A DNA stretch of 44,604 bases from Halomonas sp. (GCF_029263665.1 NZ_JAJUFQ010000031.1:1-44604), one strand, 5' to 3'. Counted from the first letter of the stretch, positions 15,853 through 24,775 are shown. Translations and numbers: made by a program. The notes: generated from the letters alone by a model not told the origin.

Positions 15853-18039
15853 TCAGGTGATGATCTGCTTGGCGCCACCGCGATGGGCCTTCTGCATCAT
15901 GTACAGGGCTGCGGCAATGGCCAGGCCTGCTACATCGGTATAGATACCGCCATAGATCAGGAACAGGGCTCCGACCAAGGCGACCAGGCGTTGCCAGGAT
16001 TTCAGCGGGCCGAAGAACCATGACTGCACGGTGGACGACAGCAGGACGATCCCCAGCGTAGCGGTCAGGCCAACGCGCAGAATTTCCAGCCAACTACCTT
16101 CCAGCAACATGGCCGGGCTATAGAAGAACATGAACGGCACGATGAAGGCTGCCAGACCGATCTTGAACGATGCCACTGACGTTCCCATGGCGTTATCGCC
16201 GGAAATACCTGCCGCTGCATAGGAAGCTAGCGCCACAGGCGGCGTGATGGCTGATACCACAGCGAAGTAGAAGACAAAGAAATGAGCAACCAGCGGCTCG
16301 ATGCCAATGTTGATCAGGCCCGGGGCGACCACCGAAGCTGCTACGGCGTACGCGGCGGTGGTGGGCATGCCCATTCCCAGCAGAATGCTGATGCACATGG
16401 CAAAGAACAGGGCCAGAAGCTGACTGAATCCCGCCAGGCCAAGCAGCAGCGAAGAGAAGCGTGCACCGACCCCGGTCAGGGCAATGACACCGACGATCAA
16501 GCCAGCGCAGGCACATACGGCGATGATCTGGATGGCCATGGTGCCAGCCAGTTGCAAGGCCGTGATGATCGCCCGCAATCCCATCTTGTGCGGTGACAGC
16601 CAACTGACCACCGCAGCAGCAGCAGTGGCGATGGTACCTGCGCGAATCACCGAGTAACCCATGAACAGGGCGACGACGAGAATGATGATGGGCGCAAACA
16701 GATAGGCCTGACGAGCAAGCCGGGCAAATTGCGGAATCTCGTCCTTGCGCATGCCGCTCATGCCCTTGCGGGCGGCCTCGAAGTCCACCATGAAGTAGAT
16801 CGATGCAAAATACAGAATAGCGGGGATCACGGCAGCAATGGCGATCTCGGTATAGGGAATCCCAGTAACCTCGGCCATGATGAAGGCCCCGGCGCCCATG
16901 ATGGGCGGCATGATCTGCCCACCAGTGGAGGCGGCTGCCTCGATGGCCCCGGCGCTGCGTCCTGGATAACCGACTTTCTTCATCAATGGAATGGTCAAGG
17001 AGCCAGTGGACACTACGTTACCGGCGCTGGTGCCATTGATCATGCCCATCAGGCCCGAGGCAAAGATGGCTACCTTTGCAGGACCACCACGAGCGCGACC
17101 GGCAGCAGCGAAGGCAAAATTGACGAAATAGTCACCGACCTTGGAAGCCTGGAGGAAGGCGGCAAAGATGATGAACAGGATGATATAGGTCGAGGAAACG
17201 GCAGTGGTCGGGCCGAGTACACCGGCATCGGTGTAGACCTGGCTGAAGAAGCGTCCCACAGAAAGCCCTGGATAACCGAGAAAGCCCGGCAGGTAGGGGC
17301 CAGCAAAGACGTAGGCCAGGAAAATGGTGGCAATCACCACCAGCGCCATGCCAGCCACGCGACGAGTCATTTCGAGTATCAGCAGCGAACCGGCGATGGC
17401 GGCCCAGGAGATACCCATGGGCGCGAAAGCTGTGCCAGTAGAAGCGCGTAATGGGCTGTTGAACATCACCAGCAGATAGCCGGCGGAGGCCAGGGCACAG
17501 ACCATCAGTACGACATCCGCCAGCAACAGGCTGTTGCGCTGCTGGCGGTGCAGCCACGACAGCACAATTGCGACCACGGTTGCAGCGATGAGCGGTGCGC
17601 CAAAATGCCAGTTCTCGATGGCCGGTTCGATGCGCATGGCACCCCCTGCCATGGCCTGACGCATCAGTATCACCTGGATCAGTGCATAACCCGCCGGAAT
17701 CAACATGACCAGGGCCAGTACATTCGACCAGCTGGGAGCCCCGCCTTTCTCGCCATCGGAGACAAAGCGAGAGCCGGTGTAGAGGCCGAAGCCCAGGATC
17801 AAGGCGCCGCAAACGTGAATGATGCGAAACGACCAGGTCTCCATGGGATAGATATTGAGAGACACCAGGTGGAAGGTGGCATAAGCCACGGCCAGAGCGC
17901 CGAACAGCCACCATTTCCAACCATCGTAAAGACGGCGGTTGGGTTCAACGGGCTCTTCGTCGACACCCTCGGCCACGATGGGCTCGAGCAGCTCTTCGGC
18001 GCCATGCTCGTTGCGGGAAGGATCAGGAATGTGGGACAT
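15853..18039 (-). CDS. TRAP transporter fused permease (DctQM fusion)
   Basis: A 728-residue inner-membrane protein of the fused 4TM/12TM TRAP type, where small and large permease subunits form one chain. The N-terminal 50 residues are hydrophilic. Numerous hydrophobic segments follow, with the large-subunit signatures ASGLMGMINGTSAGNVVSTG, AAASTGGQIMPPIMGAGAF and ISILLGMGMPTTAAYAVAAS. TAXI-type binding proteins pair with such fusions to import organic acids in a sodium-dependent way. The start at 18039 is favoured by AAGG about 9 bases upstream over the in-frame start at 18066. Second gene of the TAXI operon; two hairpins lie in the 108-base gap ahead of it. Confidence 0.94.
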   Translation of the reverse strand: MSHIPDPSRNEHGAEELLEPIVAEGVDEEPVEPNRRLYDGWKWWLFGALAVAYATFHLVSLNIYPMETWSFRIIHVCGALILGFGLYTGSRFVSDGEKGGAPSWSNVLALVMLIPAGYALIQVILMRQAMAGGAMRIEPAIENWHFGAPLIAATVVAIVLSWLHRQQRNSLLLADVVLMVCALASAGYLLVMFNSPLRASTGTAFAPMGISWAAIAGSLLILEMTRRVAGMALVVIATIFLAYVFAGPYLPGFLGYPGLSVGRFFSQVYTDAGVLGPTTAVSSTYIILFIIFAAFLQASKVGDYFVNFAFAAAGRARGGPAKVAIFASGLMGMINGTSAGNVVSTGSLTIPLMKKVGYPGRSAGAIEAAASTGGQIMPPIMGAGAFIMAEVTGIPYTEIAIAAVIPAILYFASIYFMVDFEAARKGMSGMRKDEIPQFARLARQAYLFAPIIILVVALFMGYSVIRAGTIATAAAAVVSWLSPHKMGLRAIITALQLAGTMAIQIIAVCACAGLIVGVIALTGVGARFSSLLLGLAGFSQLLALFFAMCISILLGMGMPTTAAYAVAASVVAPGLINIGIEPLVAHFFVFYFAVVSAITPPVALASYAAAGISGDNAMGTSVASFKIGLAAFIVPFMFFYSPAMLLEGSWLEILRVGLTATLGIVLLSSTVQSWFFGPLKSWQRLVALVGALFLIYGGIYTDVAGLAIAAALYMMQKAHRGGAKQIIT

Positions 18040-18062
18040 GGAGCAATACCTTGAAAGGTAAA

Positions 18063-18095
18063 GCAAACCCTGAAAGGGGAGTGATCAGGGTTTGC
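18063..18095 (-). terminator. Intra-operon hairpin before the permease gene
   Basis: Perfect 11-base arms GCAAACCCTGA (18063-18073) and TCAGGGTTTGC (18085-18095); on the minus strand the hairpin is followed by TTTACC. It lies between the binding-protein and permease genes. It probably acts as a partial terminator or RNA-stabilising end, giving more binding protein than permease. Confidence 0.6.
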
Positions 18096-18113
18096 CGAAC
18101 ATCATCGATGGAA

Positions 18114-18141
18114 GCCATCCCACGGTTGCCCACAGGATGGC
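18114..18141 (-). other. Second intra-operon hairpin
   Basis: Seven-base arms GCCATCC (18114-18120) and GGATGGC (18135-18141) with a 14-base loop, just after the binding-protein stop. It lies in tandem with the stronger hairpin at 18063-18095 and may protect the 3' end of the binding-protein message. Confidence 0.4.
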
Positions 18142-18147
18142 CGTCCC

Positions 18148-19128
18148 TTACTGCTTGACGAGCTTCGGGTCGATTTCGTAGCCGTTTTCTTCATACCAGC
18201 GGGCGGCACCAGGGTGGAACGGCAGTACAGTGTTGTACTGAATGTTCTCGGGAACGCTGGTTGCAGCACTGCGGTGGATGCTCTGCATCTTGTCGTTATT
18301 TTCCATGGTTACCTTGGTGACTTCGTAGACGAAGTCCTCGGGCAGGTCGCAGGCGCCAATGGCGAAGTTCCACATGGAAACTGCACGAGCATCATGATCC
18401 AGCGTGGTATAGGTGCTGGCCGGGATGGAGAAAGCCGAGACAGGGAACTTGTCGAGGACCTGCTGCTGCTCTTCCTCGGTGAATTCGATGATGTTGACGT
18501 CGGTCTGAACTTCCAACTGGCTGACGGCCGGAATCGGGATACCTGCGGCAAAGGCGACGACGTCGAGCAGGCCATCCTGCAATTGTCCGCCAAGATCGGA
18601 CCAACCACCGTTGCGGCGCTCGAAGTTCACGCCCAGTGCTTCAAGAATAGCCGGGAAATAGGTATCGGAGGTGGAGGCCGCGGGGCCGAAACCGATACGG
18701 GCACCATCGGGAATTTCCGAGATGGAGGTGATGCCGCTGGATGACAGGGCCGCGATGGAGAACGGTGTCTCGTACATCGGGAACAGCGCACATACGTTGT
18801 CCATCTTGACGCCCGGTGCCAGCGGACTCTTGCCCTCGACAGCATCTGCGGCAGGGCCCATGGTCGTGAGTCCAAAGGCGACATCGCCACTCTGGACCAG
18901 AGCCAGGTTCTGGGTTGGGCCGCCGGTGACTTCGCCACCGCCGGAAATTCCCAGTTGATCAGCAACCAGGTTGGCCCAGCCGGAACCATAGACGAAGTAA
19001 GTGCCGCCCTGGCTTGCCGTGCCTACCGTGAAGTTCTGGGGCCAGTCCTCGCGTTCTGCCTGAGCCGTGCCAACCAGCAGGAGTGAAGAGGCGATAGCAC
19101 CGGTCAGTATCCGGGTAGTGGTGTTCAT
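18148..19128 (-). CDS. TAXI-family TRAP transporter solute-binding protein
   Basis: A 326-residue periplasmic binding protein. A clear signal peptide (MNTTTRILTGAIASSLLLVG, cleaved after TAQA) precedes a mature protein that opens with FTVGTASQGGTYFVYGSGWANLV, the TAXI hallmark; GGPTQNLALVQSGDVAFGL and RIGFGPAAST segments follow. It captures a substrate for the fused permease encoded downstream; TAXI substrates are mostly unknown, with a few carboxylates and glutamate reported for the family. The start at 19128 has GGAG 7 bases upstream. The 306-base region ahead carries a sigma-54-type promoter with IHF and enhancer sites, implying activation by an enhancer-binding protein. Confidence 0.93.
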   Translation of the reverse strand: MNTTTRILTGAIASSLLLVGTAQAEREDWPQNFTVGTASQGGTYFVYGSGWANLVADQLGISGGGEVTGGPTQNLALVQSGDVAFGLTTMGPAADAVEGKSPLAPGVKMDNVCALFPMYETPFSIAALSSSGITSISEIPDGARIGFGPAASTSDTYFPAILEALGVNFERRNGGWSDLGGQLQDGLLDVVAFAAGIPIPAVSQLEVQTDVNIIEFTEEEQQQVLDKFPVSAFSIPASTYTTLDHDARAVSMWNFAIGACDLPEDFVYEVTKVTMENNDKMQSIHRSAATSVPENIQYNTVLPFHPGAARWYEENGYEIDPKLVKQ

Positions 19129-19227
19129 GGCATGTCTCCAATGCGATGTCATTTGTAACGGTGTTGTTGTGATGGTGTTGCTGTTGTGTCGTCTTCCAGC
19201 CTAGGCCGGTTGTCGGGAAAGACTATC

Positions 19228-19242
19228 GCAAGGGGTGTGCCT
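19228..19242 (-). promoter_or_regulatory. Sigma-54 (-24/-12) promoter for TAXI-TRAP operon
   Basis: On the minus strand the bases read AGGCACA-CCCC-TTGC, against the RpoN consensus TGGCACG-N4-TTGC. The essential GG and GC with 10-base spacing are both present. It would start RNA near 19216, about 88 bases before the binding-protein ATG. The IHF and palindromic sites lie upstream at the expected places. Confidence 0.75.
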
Positions 19243-19262
19243 GAAATGTTTTTGTTTATATA

Positions 19263-19275
19263 AATCAATTTTTTA
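19263..19275. promoter_or_regulatory. IHF-type bending site
   Basis: AATCAA-TTTT-TTA matches the IHF consensus WATCAA-N4-TTR exactly, in a very AT-rich stretch between the sigma-54 element and the enhancer palindromes. IHF bends DNA so that a distant activator reaches the polymerase. Confidence 0.6.
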
Positions 19276-19322
19276 TGTTTTTCATTTCAGACGAAAGTCG
19301 AAAATGAACATGTCGCGAGATG

Positions 19323-19370
19323 GCGGAAACCCACACGTCACCCAAGATGAAGTGTGCGGGTTTCCGCACA
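19323..19370. promoter_or_regulatory. Tandem enhancer-type sites, DctD-like
   Basis: The outer site is a perfect palindrome, TGTGCGG-N4-CCGCACA, at 19353-19370. An inverted ten-base core GCGGAAACCC (19323-19332) recurs as GGGTTTCCGC (19358-19367), with core centres about three helical turns apart. They lie about 85-130 bases upstream of the -24 element, as expected for an enhancer-binding protein. The TGTGCGG/CCGCACA form resembles what I recall of DctD sites. A DctD-type activator is encoded at 32071-33447. CACGTCA and TGACGTG (19334-19340, 19371-19377) offer a competing inverted pair. Confidence 0.6.
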
Positions 19371-19434
19371 TGACGTGACAAGGTCTGTGGTTTCTGTCTG
19401 TGGTGATGCTCCTCAGGCTCCATACCTCTGATAT

Positions 19435-20439
19435 CTATATCGTCGTATCAGTATCGATCGGTGATATTTGTGCAGCGATGCAGCCATCGAGGGTATGTTG
19501 AAGAGCATCTTGATCAATGCCACCGCGAATCCCGATGAACACCAGGCGTGAAACAGGAGCTTCTCCTTTCCAGAGGTCTCCTGGCTGAATGTCATGGCGG
19601 CTACCGACCACATGCACAATAGCGCTACGTTCAGGCAACTCGACCAGTTGGCAGAATCCTTTGGCTCGATAGATGGTCGATGGCAGCTCCGCAAGGGCTT
19701 GGCGCAAGGCACTCAAGGATAGAGGCCGCTGGCTTTGCCAGTACCAGGTGTCGAACATCTGTTGATGATCATGCGAATGGCAGTGAGCGCTGCACCGATG
19801 GTCATGTTCGGCGGCGCAGTGATGCTCGTCGAAGTGATCGGGATTGAAGTGCCCGGTACCCAGGATCAAGGAGAGTGGCACATCGCAATAATGGGTGCTG
19901 TAAAGGCGCAGACCAGGGTAGGACCAGCGTTGCTTGAACGCCGAGATTTGCGCATCGGTGGCGATATCGGCCTTGTTCAATAGCACGATGTCGGCAATAT
20001 CCAGCTGGTCCATGGCCAGTTGAGCTGGCTCGCCCTCAAGGTCCGCAAACTGGCTGGCATCGACCACAGTAATCGTACTGTCAATGGCAAGCTTTCCTGT
20101 GAACTGTGGGTAGCGCAGGGTATTGACGATCTTGGCCGGATTGGAGACCCCGCTGGCTTCGATGATCAAGTATTCAGGGCGGATGTCCGGTGCATGGATC
20201 AGTTGGGTCAATTGCTCGATCAGGTCACTCTCAACTGTGCAACAGATACAGCCGTTGGTCAGACTGATCATGGTTTCTGTCTGGCTGACGATCAGCTCGC
20301 TGTCGATATTGACGGCACCAAAGTCATTGACCATGACGGCGATACGCATGTCAGCGCTGGTATTGAGAATACGATTGAGCAGGGTGGTCTTTCCTGAGCC
20401 GAGAAAGCCGGAAACGATGGTGACGGGAATGGGGCTCAT
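19435..20439 (-). CDS. COG0523 (CobW/YjiA-type) metal-chaperone GTPase
   Basis: A 334-residue G3E-class GTPase. The P-loop GFLGSGKTT is near residue 11, followed by NDFGAVNIDS, the metal-binding GCICC motif, SGVSNP, and the guanine motif NKAD. A histidine-rich insertion (HFNPDHFDEHHC to HSHDHQQ) separates it from the C-terminal CobW_C domain. Family members deliver zinc or other metals to target enzymes using GTP. ATG 20439 has GAGGT 5 bases upstream. It follows the amidohydrolase gene on the same strand, so that metalloenzyme is a possible client (inference). No Zur box is obvious, although many COG0523 genes are zinc-controlled. Confidence 0.92.
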   Translation of the reverse strand: MSPIPVTIVSGFLGSGKTTLLNRILNTSADMRIAVMVNDFGAVNIDSELIVSQTETMISLTNGCICCTVESDLIEQLTQLIHAPDIRPEYLIIEASGVSNPAKIVNTLRYPQFTGKLAIDSTITVVDASQFADLEGEPAQLAMDQLDIADIVLLNKADIATDAQISAFKQRWSYPGLRLYSTHYCDVPLSLILGTGHFNPDHFDEHHCAAEHDHRCSAHCHSHDHQQMFDTWYWQSQRPLSLSALRQALAELPSTIYRAKGFCQLVELPERSAIVHVVGSRHDIQPGDLWKGEAPVSRLVFIGIRGGIDQDALQHTLDGCIAAQISPIDTDTTI

Positions 20440-20458
20440 GCATGACCTCATGAATAGG

Positions 20459-20484
20459 TAGAAGGCTGTGATGACAGCCTTCTA
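20459..20484 (-). other. Leader hairpin of COG0523 gene
   Basis: Perfect 11-base arms (TAGAAGGCTGT at 20459-20469 and its inverse at 20474-20484) with a 4-base loop, ending 19 bases before the ATG. It could end transcripts from the upstream amidohydrolase gene or shape the GTPase leader. It lacks a T tract. Confidence 0.5.
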
Positions 20485-20576
20485 TGGGACTACCTGAAAT
20501 GGCCTGTACAGCAGTTGTGTCTTTCTGAAACAAGGTTCAAATACGGAGGTGATCAGAGGGCAGGATCGTTCCCTGA

Positions 20577-22313
20577 TCAGAAACAGGGCAAATCGCGCTG
20601 CCAGACCGCTTGATGCTCTGTGCCATCAAGCTCTCCATGAGCGTCCCAGACCCATTGGCCTTCCATTAGGGTCATCTCGACCTTGGTGTTGTGAATGTTG
20701 CCCTTGGGCTCGATCTCGAACAGGTTACGATCCAGCACGATCAGGTCGGCGTACTTGTCGACTTCGATGGAACCAGCACGATCATCGATGTCCATGGCCT
20801 TGGCGCCATTGATGGTCATCACTCGCATGGCTTGCTCAAGCGCGATGGGTTCGCCATAGAAACGGCCTTCCTCTTCACCCCAGGGATTTTCCCGAGTGAC
20901 CATGGCTTCAAAGCCAATCCACGGATCGAAGCTGGATACTGGCCAGTCGGTTCCCATGACGGCAGTGCCGCCAGCCTCCAGGACACCCTTGAAGTTGTAG
21001 GCCCGCTGCATGCGATCCTCGCCAAACACAGCGCGTGCATAGCTGAACGATGACGGATACCAGCCTACAGGGGAAAACTCGGCAATGACGTTGAGTTCGG
21101 CAAAGCGTGACAGATTCTTGTCGAGTAGCGTGGTGCAATGGGCGCATTGATGCTGTACACCGTTCGGGCCATTACGACGACGGGCCTCGGCCACCGCGTC
21201 GAGGAAAATGTCGGAAGCACCGTCACCGGTGCAGTGAGCGATGACACGAATGCCCTTGCGGTCCATGTCGACGACCATGTCGGTAATGTGCTCTGGCGTC
21301 AGGTTCAGATGGCCGCGCCAACGGGTGTCACCTGGCCATGCTGTAGACAGGTAGGAAGAGCGTGATTCGTGGGTACCGTCGAAGTGGAACTTGACCGCAT
21401 TGGCGTTCAGCCGTGAACTGCGATAGAAGTGGCGCTCACCAGCAAGTAGCTCCCAGCGCCGTTTGACCGGGAAGATATCATCCTGCCAACTGATGGCGGC
21501 CTCGACACGTACCGTCAGCTTGCCGCGCTGGTCGATGGCTTTGAGCGCATTGAGGCGATGCTCGCAGACATGGACAAACTTTGTGCCGACCACGCCACGT
21601 CCGCTTTGGAAATGCACCGCTTCTCCGTAAGCACGTTGCAGCGCGTGTGCCGGTGTCGGTGGCATGGCGGCATGAATCAGGGCATAGGCGCCATCGACCA
21701 GAATACCGGTAGGTTCACCGGTAATGCTGTCACGTTCGATATAGCCATGGCGCGGATCTGGTGTATCCGCGGTGATACCGGCAAGTTCCAGAGCCTTGGA
21801 ATTGACCAGCATGCACCCCCAGGAGCGGTCGAGGATAGCGGCAGGTCGGTCGGGAAGGAAACTGTCTAGCCAGGCTCGACTGGGCACAATGCCAGCCTGC
21901 TTGAAGGTGTAGCGTACAAAATAGGCGCCATATACCCAACCTTCGGCATCTGCTGGAGCATTGGCGGCATAGTCCAGCATGGCCTGTTTGACTTGTTCTG
22001 GCGTCGGGTCTTCTATGCCGACATCGAGGTAGCCGGCGTACTCGGGCGCCAATGCCAGGTCTGGATGGGTGTGCATGTCATAGATTCCTGGCATGACAAA
22101 ACGGCCATCCAGGTCAATGACCTGGGTACGATCATTGATGTAAGGCGCAATGTCTGTTGTGCTGCCAACGGCAATGAAACGACCGGCTTTGATCGCTACG
22201 GCCTCGGCCCATGGTTGGGCATCGTTCACGGTATAGATGCGGCCATTGGTCAGCACCAGGTCTGCGCCAGGAGAGGGGGCCTGTGATGCGGCCAATGCGT
22301 CTGAATGGTTCAT
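20577..22313 (-). CDS. Amidohydrolase_3 family hydrolase (cytoplasmic type)
   Basis: A 578-residue metal-dependent hydrolase of the YtcJ-like Amidohydrolase_3 group. Visible ligands are MHTHPD in the first barrel strand, VIAHCTGDGASD, the HQCAH segment, and GTDWPVSSFDPW. There is no signal peptide; the N-terminus is MNHSDALAASQAPSPGADL, followed by the usual beta-sandwich entry LVLTNGRIYTVND. The substrate is unknown. It lies in a minus-strand cluster behind a YjiH-type permease and a class II aldolase, with a metal-chaperone GTPase after it. The layout recalls the E. coli association of yjiH with the peptidase-type amidohydrolase iadA. The Shine-Dalgarno is weak (GAGAA). Confidence 0.88.
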   Translation of the reverse strand: MNHSDALAASQAPSPGADLVLTNGRIYTVNDAQPWAEAVAIKAGRFIAVGSTTDIAPYINDRTQVIDLDGRFVMPGIYDMHTHPDLALAPEYAGYLDVGIEDPTPEQVKQAMLDYAANAPADAEGWVYGAYFVRYTFKQAGIVPSRAWLDSFLPDRPAAILDRSWGCMLVNSKALELAGITADTPDPRHGYIERDSITGEPTGILVDGAYALIHAAMPPTPAHALQRAYGEAVHFQSGRGVVGTKFVHVCEHRLNALKAIDQRGKLTVRVEAAISWQDDIFPVKRRWELLAGERHFYRSSRLNANAVKFHFDGTHESRSSYLSTAWPGDTRWRGHLNLTPEHITDMVVDMDRKGIRVIAHCTGDGASDIFLDAVAEARRRNGPNGVQHQCAHCTTLLDKNLSRFAELNVIAEFSPVGWYPSSFSYARAVFGEDRMQRAYNFKGVLEAGGTAVMGTDWPVSSFDPWIGFEAMVTRENPWGEEEGRFYGEPIALEQAMRVMTINGAKAMDIDDRAGSIEVDKYADLIVLDRNLFEIEPKGNIHNTKVEMTLMEGQWVWDAHGELDGTEHQAVWQRDLPCF

Positions 22314-22392
22314 TGTTCGATTCTCGACGGTGAATGGGACGCTAAGATGTTGTTAGTGAGTTGCTCAGGCCACGGGTGTGCCCGACACGGCG

Positions 22393-23784
22393 TCAGTTCA
22401 GGACTAGATGACCCAGAAGTGCCAGGATGGGCAATGAAATAAGTACCCGAAGCACATAGATCATCAGCAGATCGCGTAACTTCAGACCAATGTCAGCACG
22501 CACCAGAATGATGGCGGCTTCGGTAAAGAAGATGATCTGGTTGACGGCCACGCCAGCCAGCACGAACCGCGTAACTTCACTTTCGATGCTGGCACCCAGC
22601 AGAGTCGGCATGATGCTGTCGACGATACCAGCGAGCAGTGCAGGTGCGGCCTGCTCTGCTTCTGGTAATTGCAACAGTTGGAATAGTGGCACCAGCGGTT
22701 GCGCCAGATAGTCGAATATCGGGGTGTAGGCAATGAGCGCCAAGCCTGTACAGCCCACCACCATCATGGCGGGGTAGACGGAAATGGCGATGTCGAGACT
22801 GACATGAATGCTGCGCTTGACCAGTTCGACGGGAGTGGCGGCGCTATCGGCGCGTTCCACGGCACGCCGCAGTCCGAGGGCCAGAAGGCTTTCACCTTCG
22901 AGACGGTCGGATTTCAACTGCTTGCCGACAGAGGGAAAGTATTCATCTTTCTTGCCGCGCAGGGGAGGTAGTTTCGGCACAATGATGGCACACAGGACTC
23001 CGGTGATTGCAACGCAGGCATACCACTGCAGGAACACATGCTGCATACCAATGAGACTGAGCAGCAGGTAAGAGTAGGCAATCGAGACAATCGAGAAGTT
23101 GGTGGCGATGACGCAGGCTTCACGGCTGCTGTAGTAGCCTTCACGATACTGCTGGGTCGTCAGAATGATGCCGACTGATGAGGCCGACAGCCAGGAAGCC
23201 AGACTGTCGATGGCAGCGCGCCCAGGTAATCCGAAGAGTTTCTCGAAGACCCGGCTGACGAGGCTGCCTGTAAATTCCATCAGGCCATAGTCCGTCAGCA
23301 AAGGCAGCAGCAGAGCAGACAGGAAGTAGATGGCCAGTACCACAGGGCCCACATCGTAGAGCATGACGCCACCGGTGTTTCTGCTCCAGATCCACTCCGG
23401 CCCGATCTCCAGGTAGACCATCAACATCAGGATGGCCCCGATAACCCGTACTGTTGTCCAGCCCAGGCCAGGGTTGAACAGTTGAATGAAACGATTGGAG
23501 TGGTACTTCAATGGGCTGAAGGTCACCAGTACGGTGATCAGGCTGGGAACAACGGCGATGAACACTGTGACCGGCACCATCAGCGGTTTGATGACGGTAT
23601 TGATATAGTCGATGACGAAGGCAATCATCACGGTCAAACGACCATCAACGCTGATGGGGGTGAGGAAAAGCAGAATACCGAACAGAGTGGGGATGATGAA
23701 CTTGGCCAGTTGTTTTGCAGAATATGGGCTCAGTAGTCTTGCATGGTTAGGATCACTCAATTTGGAACGTGGTTGCTCAATCAT
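22393..23784 (-). CDS. YjiH-family (Gate domain) membrane transporter
   Basis: A 463-residue inner-membrane protein with about ten hydrophobic segments of the YjiH / nucleoside-recognition Gate-domain family. Features include the early FIIPTLFGILLFLTPIS segment, the DSLASWLSASSVGIILT stretch, and the late AGIVDSIMPTLLGASIESE followed by FVLAGVAVNQIIFFTEA, typical of Gate domains. Function is inferred as import or export of a small organic substrate for the neighbouring hydrolase and aldolase. AAGG precedes the ATG by about 9 bases. It lies 55 bases after the aldolase stop and 79 bases before the amidohydrolase start, on the same strand, so one operon is likely. Confidence 0.85.
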   Translation of the reverse strand: MIEQPRSKLSDPNHARLLSPYSAKQLAKFIIPTLFGILLFLTPISVDGRLTVMIAFVIDYINTVIKPLMVPVTVFIAVVPSLITVLVTFSPLKYHSNRFIQLFNPGLGWTTVRVIGAILMLMVYLEIGPEWIWSRNTGGVMLYDVGPVVLAIYFLSALLLPLLTDYGLMEFTGSLVSRVFEKLFGLPGRAAIDSLASWLSASSVGIILTTQQYREGYYSSREACVIATNFSIVSIAYSYLLLSLIGMQHVFLQWYACVAITGVLCAIIVPKLPPLRGKKDEYFPSVGKQLKSDRLEGESLLALGLRRAVERADSAATPVELVKRSIHVSLDIAISVYPAMMVVGCTGLALIAYTPIFDYLAQPLVPLFQLLQLPEAEQAAPALLAGIVDSIMPTLLGASIESEVTRFVLAGVAVNQIIFFTEAAIILVRADIGLKLRDLLMIYVLRVLISLPILALLGHLVLN

Positions 23785-23839
23785 GGTGTTACCTTCTTTG
23801 TTGTAATATAAAAGCCTTTAACATCAGCTTGTTATGAGG

Positions 23840-24580
23840 CTATTTGCGATAGCTGGCATCCATGCGGTCCAGTTTTCTACGCAAGGCATTCCATACCAGT
23901 TCGACGCTTTCGCTGTGGTACTTCTCGTTATCGAACTGTTGAGCGGTGAACTCACAATCAGCGTCCGAGGGAAGGATCAATTTCCGTCCGGTTTTCATGG
24001 CCTCAATTTGAATCTCGCAAGCCTTATTGAGGTAGTACATATAAAAAAAGGCCTCAGCTACGCTCCGGCCTACGGTCAACAGCCCATGATTGCGCAGAAT
24101 CATGCACTTCTTGTCGCCGAGCGCTGCTGCAATGCGTTCGCGCGCACTTAAATCAAGAGGGATGCCTTCATAGTCGTAGTAGGAAACACGCTTATAGAAC
24201 GCCATGTTGGTCTGGTTGAGTGGCAACAGGCCTTCCTCGAGCGCGGCAACGGCCATGCCTGCTAGCGTATGTGTATGCATGACACAGACGGCGTCGTGAC
24301 GCGCTGAGTGAATCGTACTGTGGATAGTGAAGCCGGCTGGATTGACGTCGATGTTCTGGTTATCGACCTTGTTGCCATTAATGTCGATTTTTACCAGGTT
24401 TGAAGCCGTGATTTCCTCTGGCATCAGGCCATAGGCATTGATCAAAAAAGTGGGTGTCTCGCTGGGGGTGCGCACGGAAATATGGGTAAAAACCTGATCA
24501 CTCCATCCATAGTGATCCAGTAAGCGATATGCAGCGGCAAGATCGGTTCGCAGGGATGATTCAGTGCCCGGGTGGTTCAT
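23840..24580 (-). CDS. Class II aldolase/adducin family protein
   Basis: A 246-residue protein of the fuculose-phosphate aldolase/adducin fold. The zinc ligands are visible in CVMHTHTLAGMAV and in MILRNHGLLTVG; HISVRTP near residue 35 and the AEAFFYMYYLNKACEIQI helix also match. Members carry out aldol cleavage, epimerisation or decarboxylation of small sugars or acids; no sugar-phosphate site stands out, so the reaction is open. ATG 24580 is preferred, with AGGA about 9 bases upstream; a GTG at 24634 would add 18 residues. First gene of the aldolase-permease-amidohydrolase group, divergent from a LysR gene. Confidence 0.88.
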   Translation of the reverse strand: MNHPGTESSLRTDLAAAYRLLDHYGWSDQVFTHISVRTPSETPTFLINAYGLMPEEITASNLVKIDINGNKVDNQNIDVNPAGFTIHSTIHSARHDAVCVMHTHTLAGMAVAALEEGLLPLNQTNMAFYKRVSYYDYEGIPLDLSARERIAAALGDKKCMILRNHGLLTVGRSVAEAFFYMYYLNKACEIQIEAMKTGRKLILPSDADCEFTAQQFDNEKYHSESVELVWNALRRKLDRMDASYRK

Positions 24581-24758
24581 GTATTCGTGTCCTGAGATTC
24601 GATAGTTTTTGTGGAAGCGCAACGTTGTAGACACCCTGCCTTGCGGCAGCTCAAGCTTTCCTTTGCTTAGTCCAGGCTTTGTGGGAGCTGTCTTGTTGGG
24701 AGCTCGAAAGAGCGTTGTACTGATGTCCTGGCGTTATACGCCGGAGAATAGGTCACTT

Positions 24759-24775
24759 GTTACTGCCGAGATAAC
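24759..24775. promoter_or_regulatory. Possible LysR-type binding site
   Basis: GTTA-N9-TAAC fits the T-N11-A pattern of LysR-family sites and sits 41 bases before the LysR gene, between it and the divergent aldolase operon. GCGTTATACGC (24731-24741) is a second short inverted repeat nearby. Both are short, so chance occurrence is possible. Confidence 0.45.
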
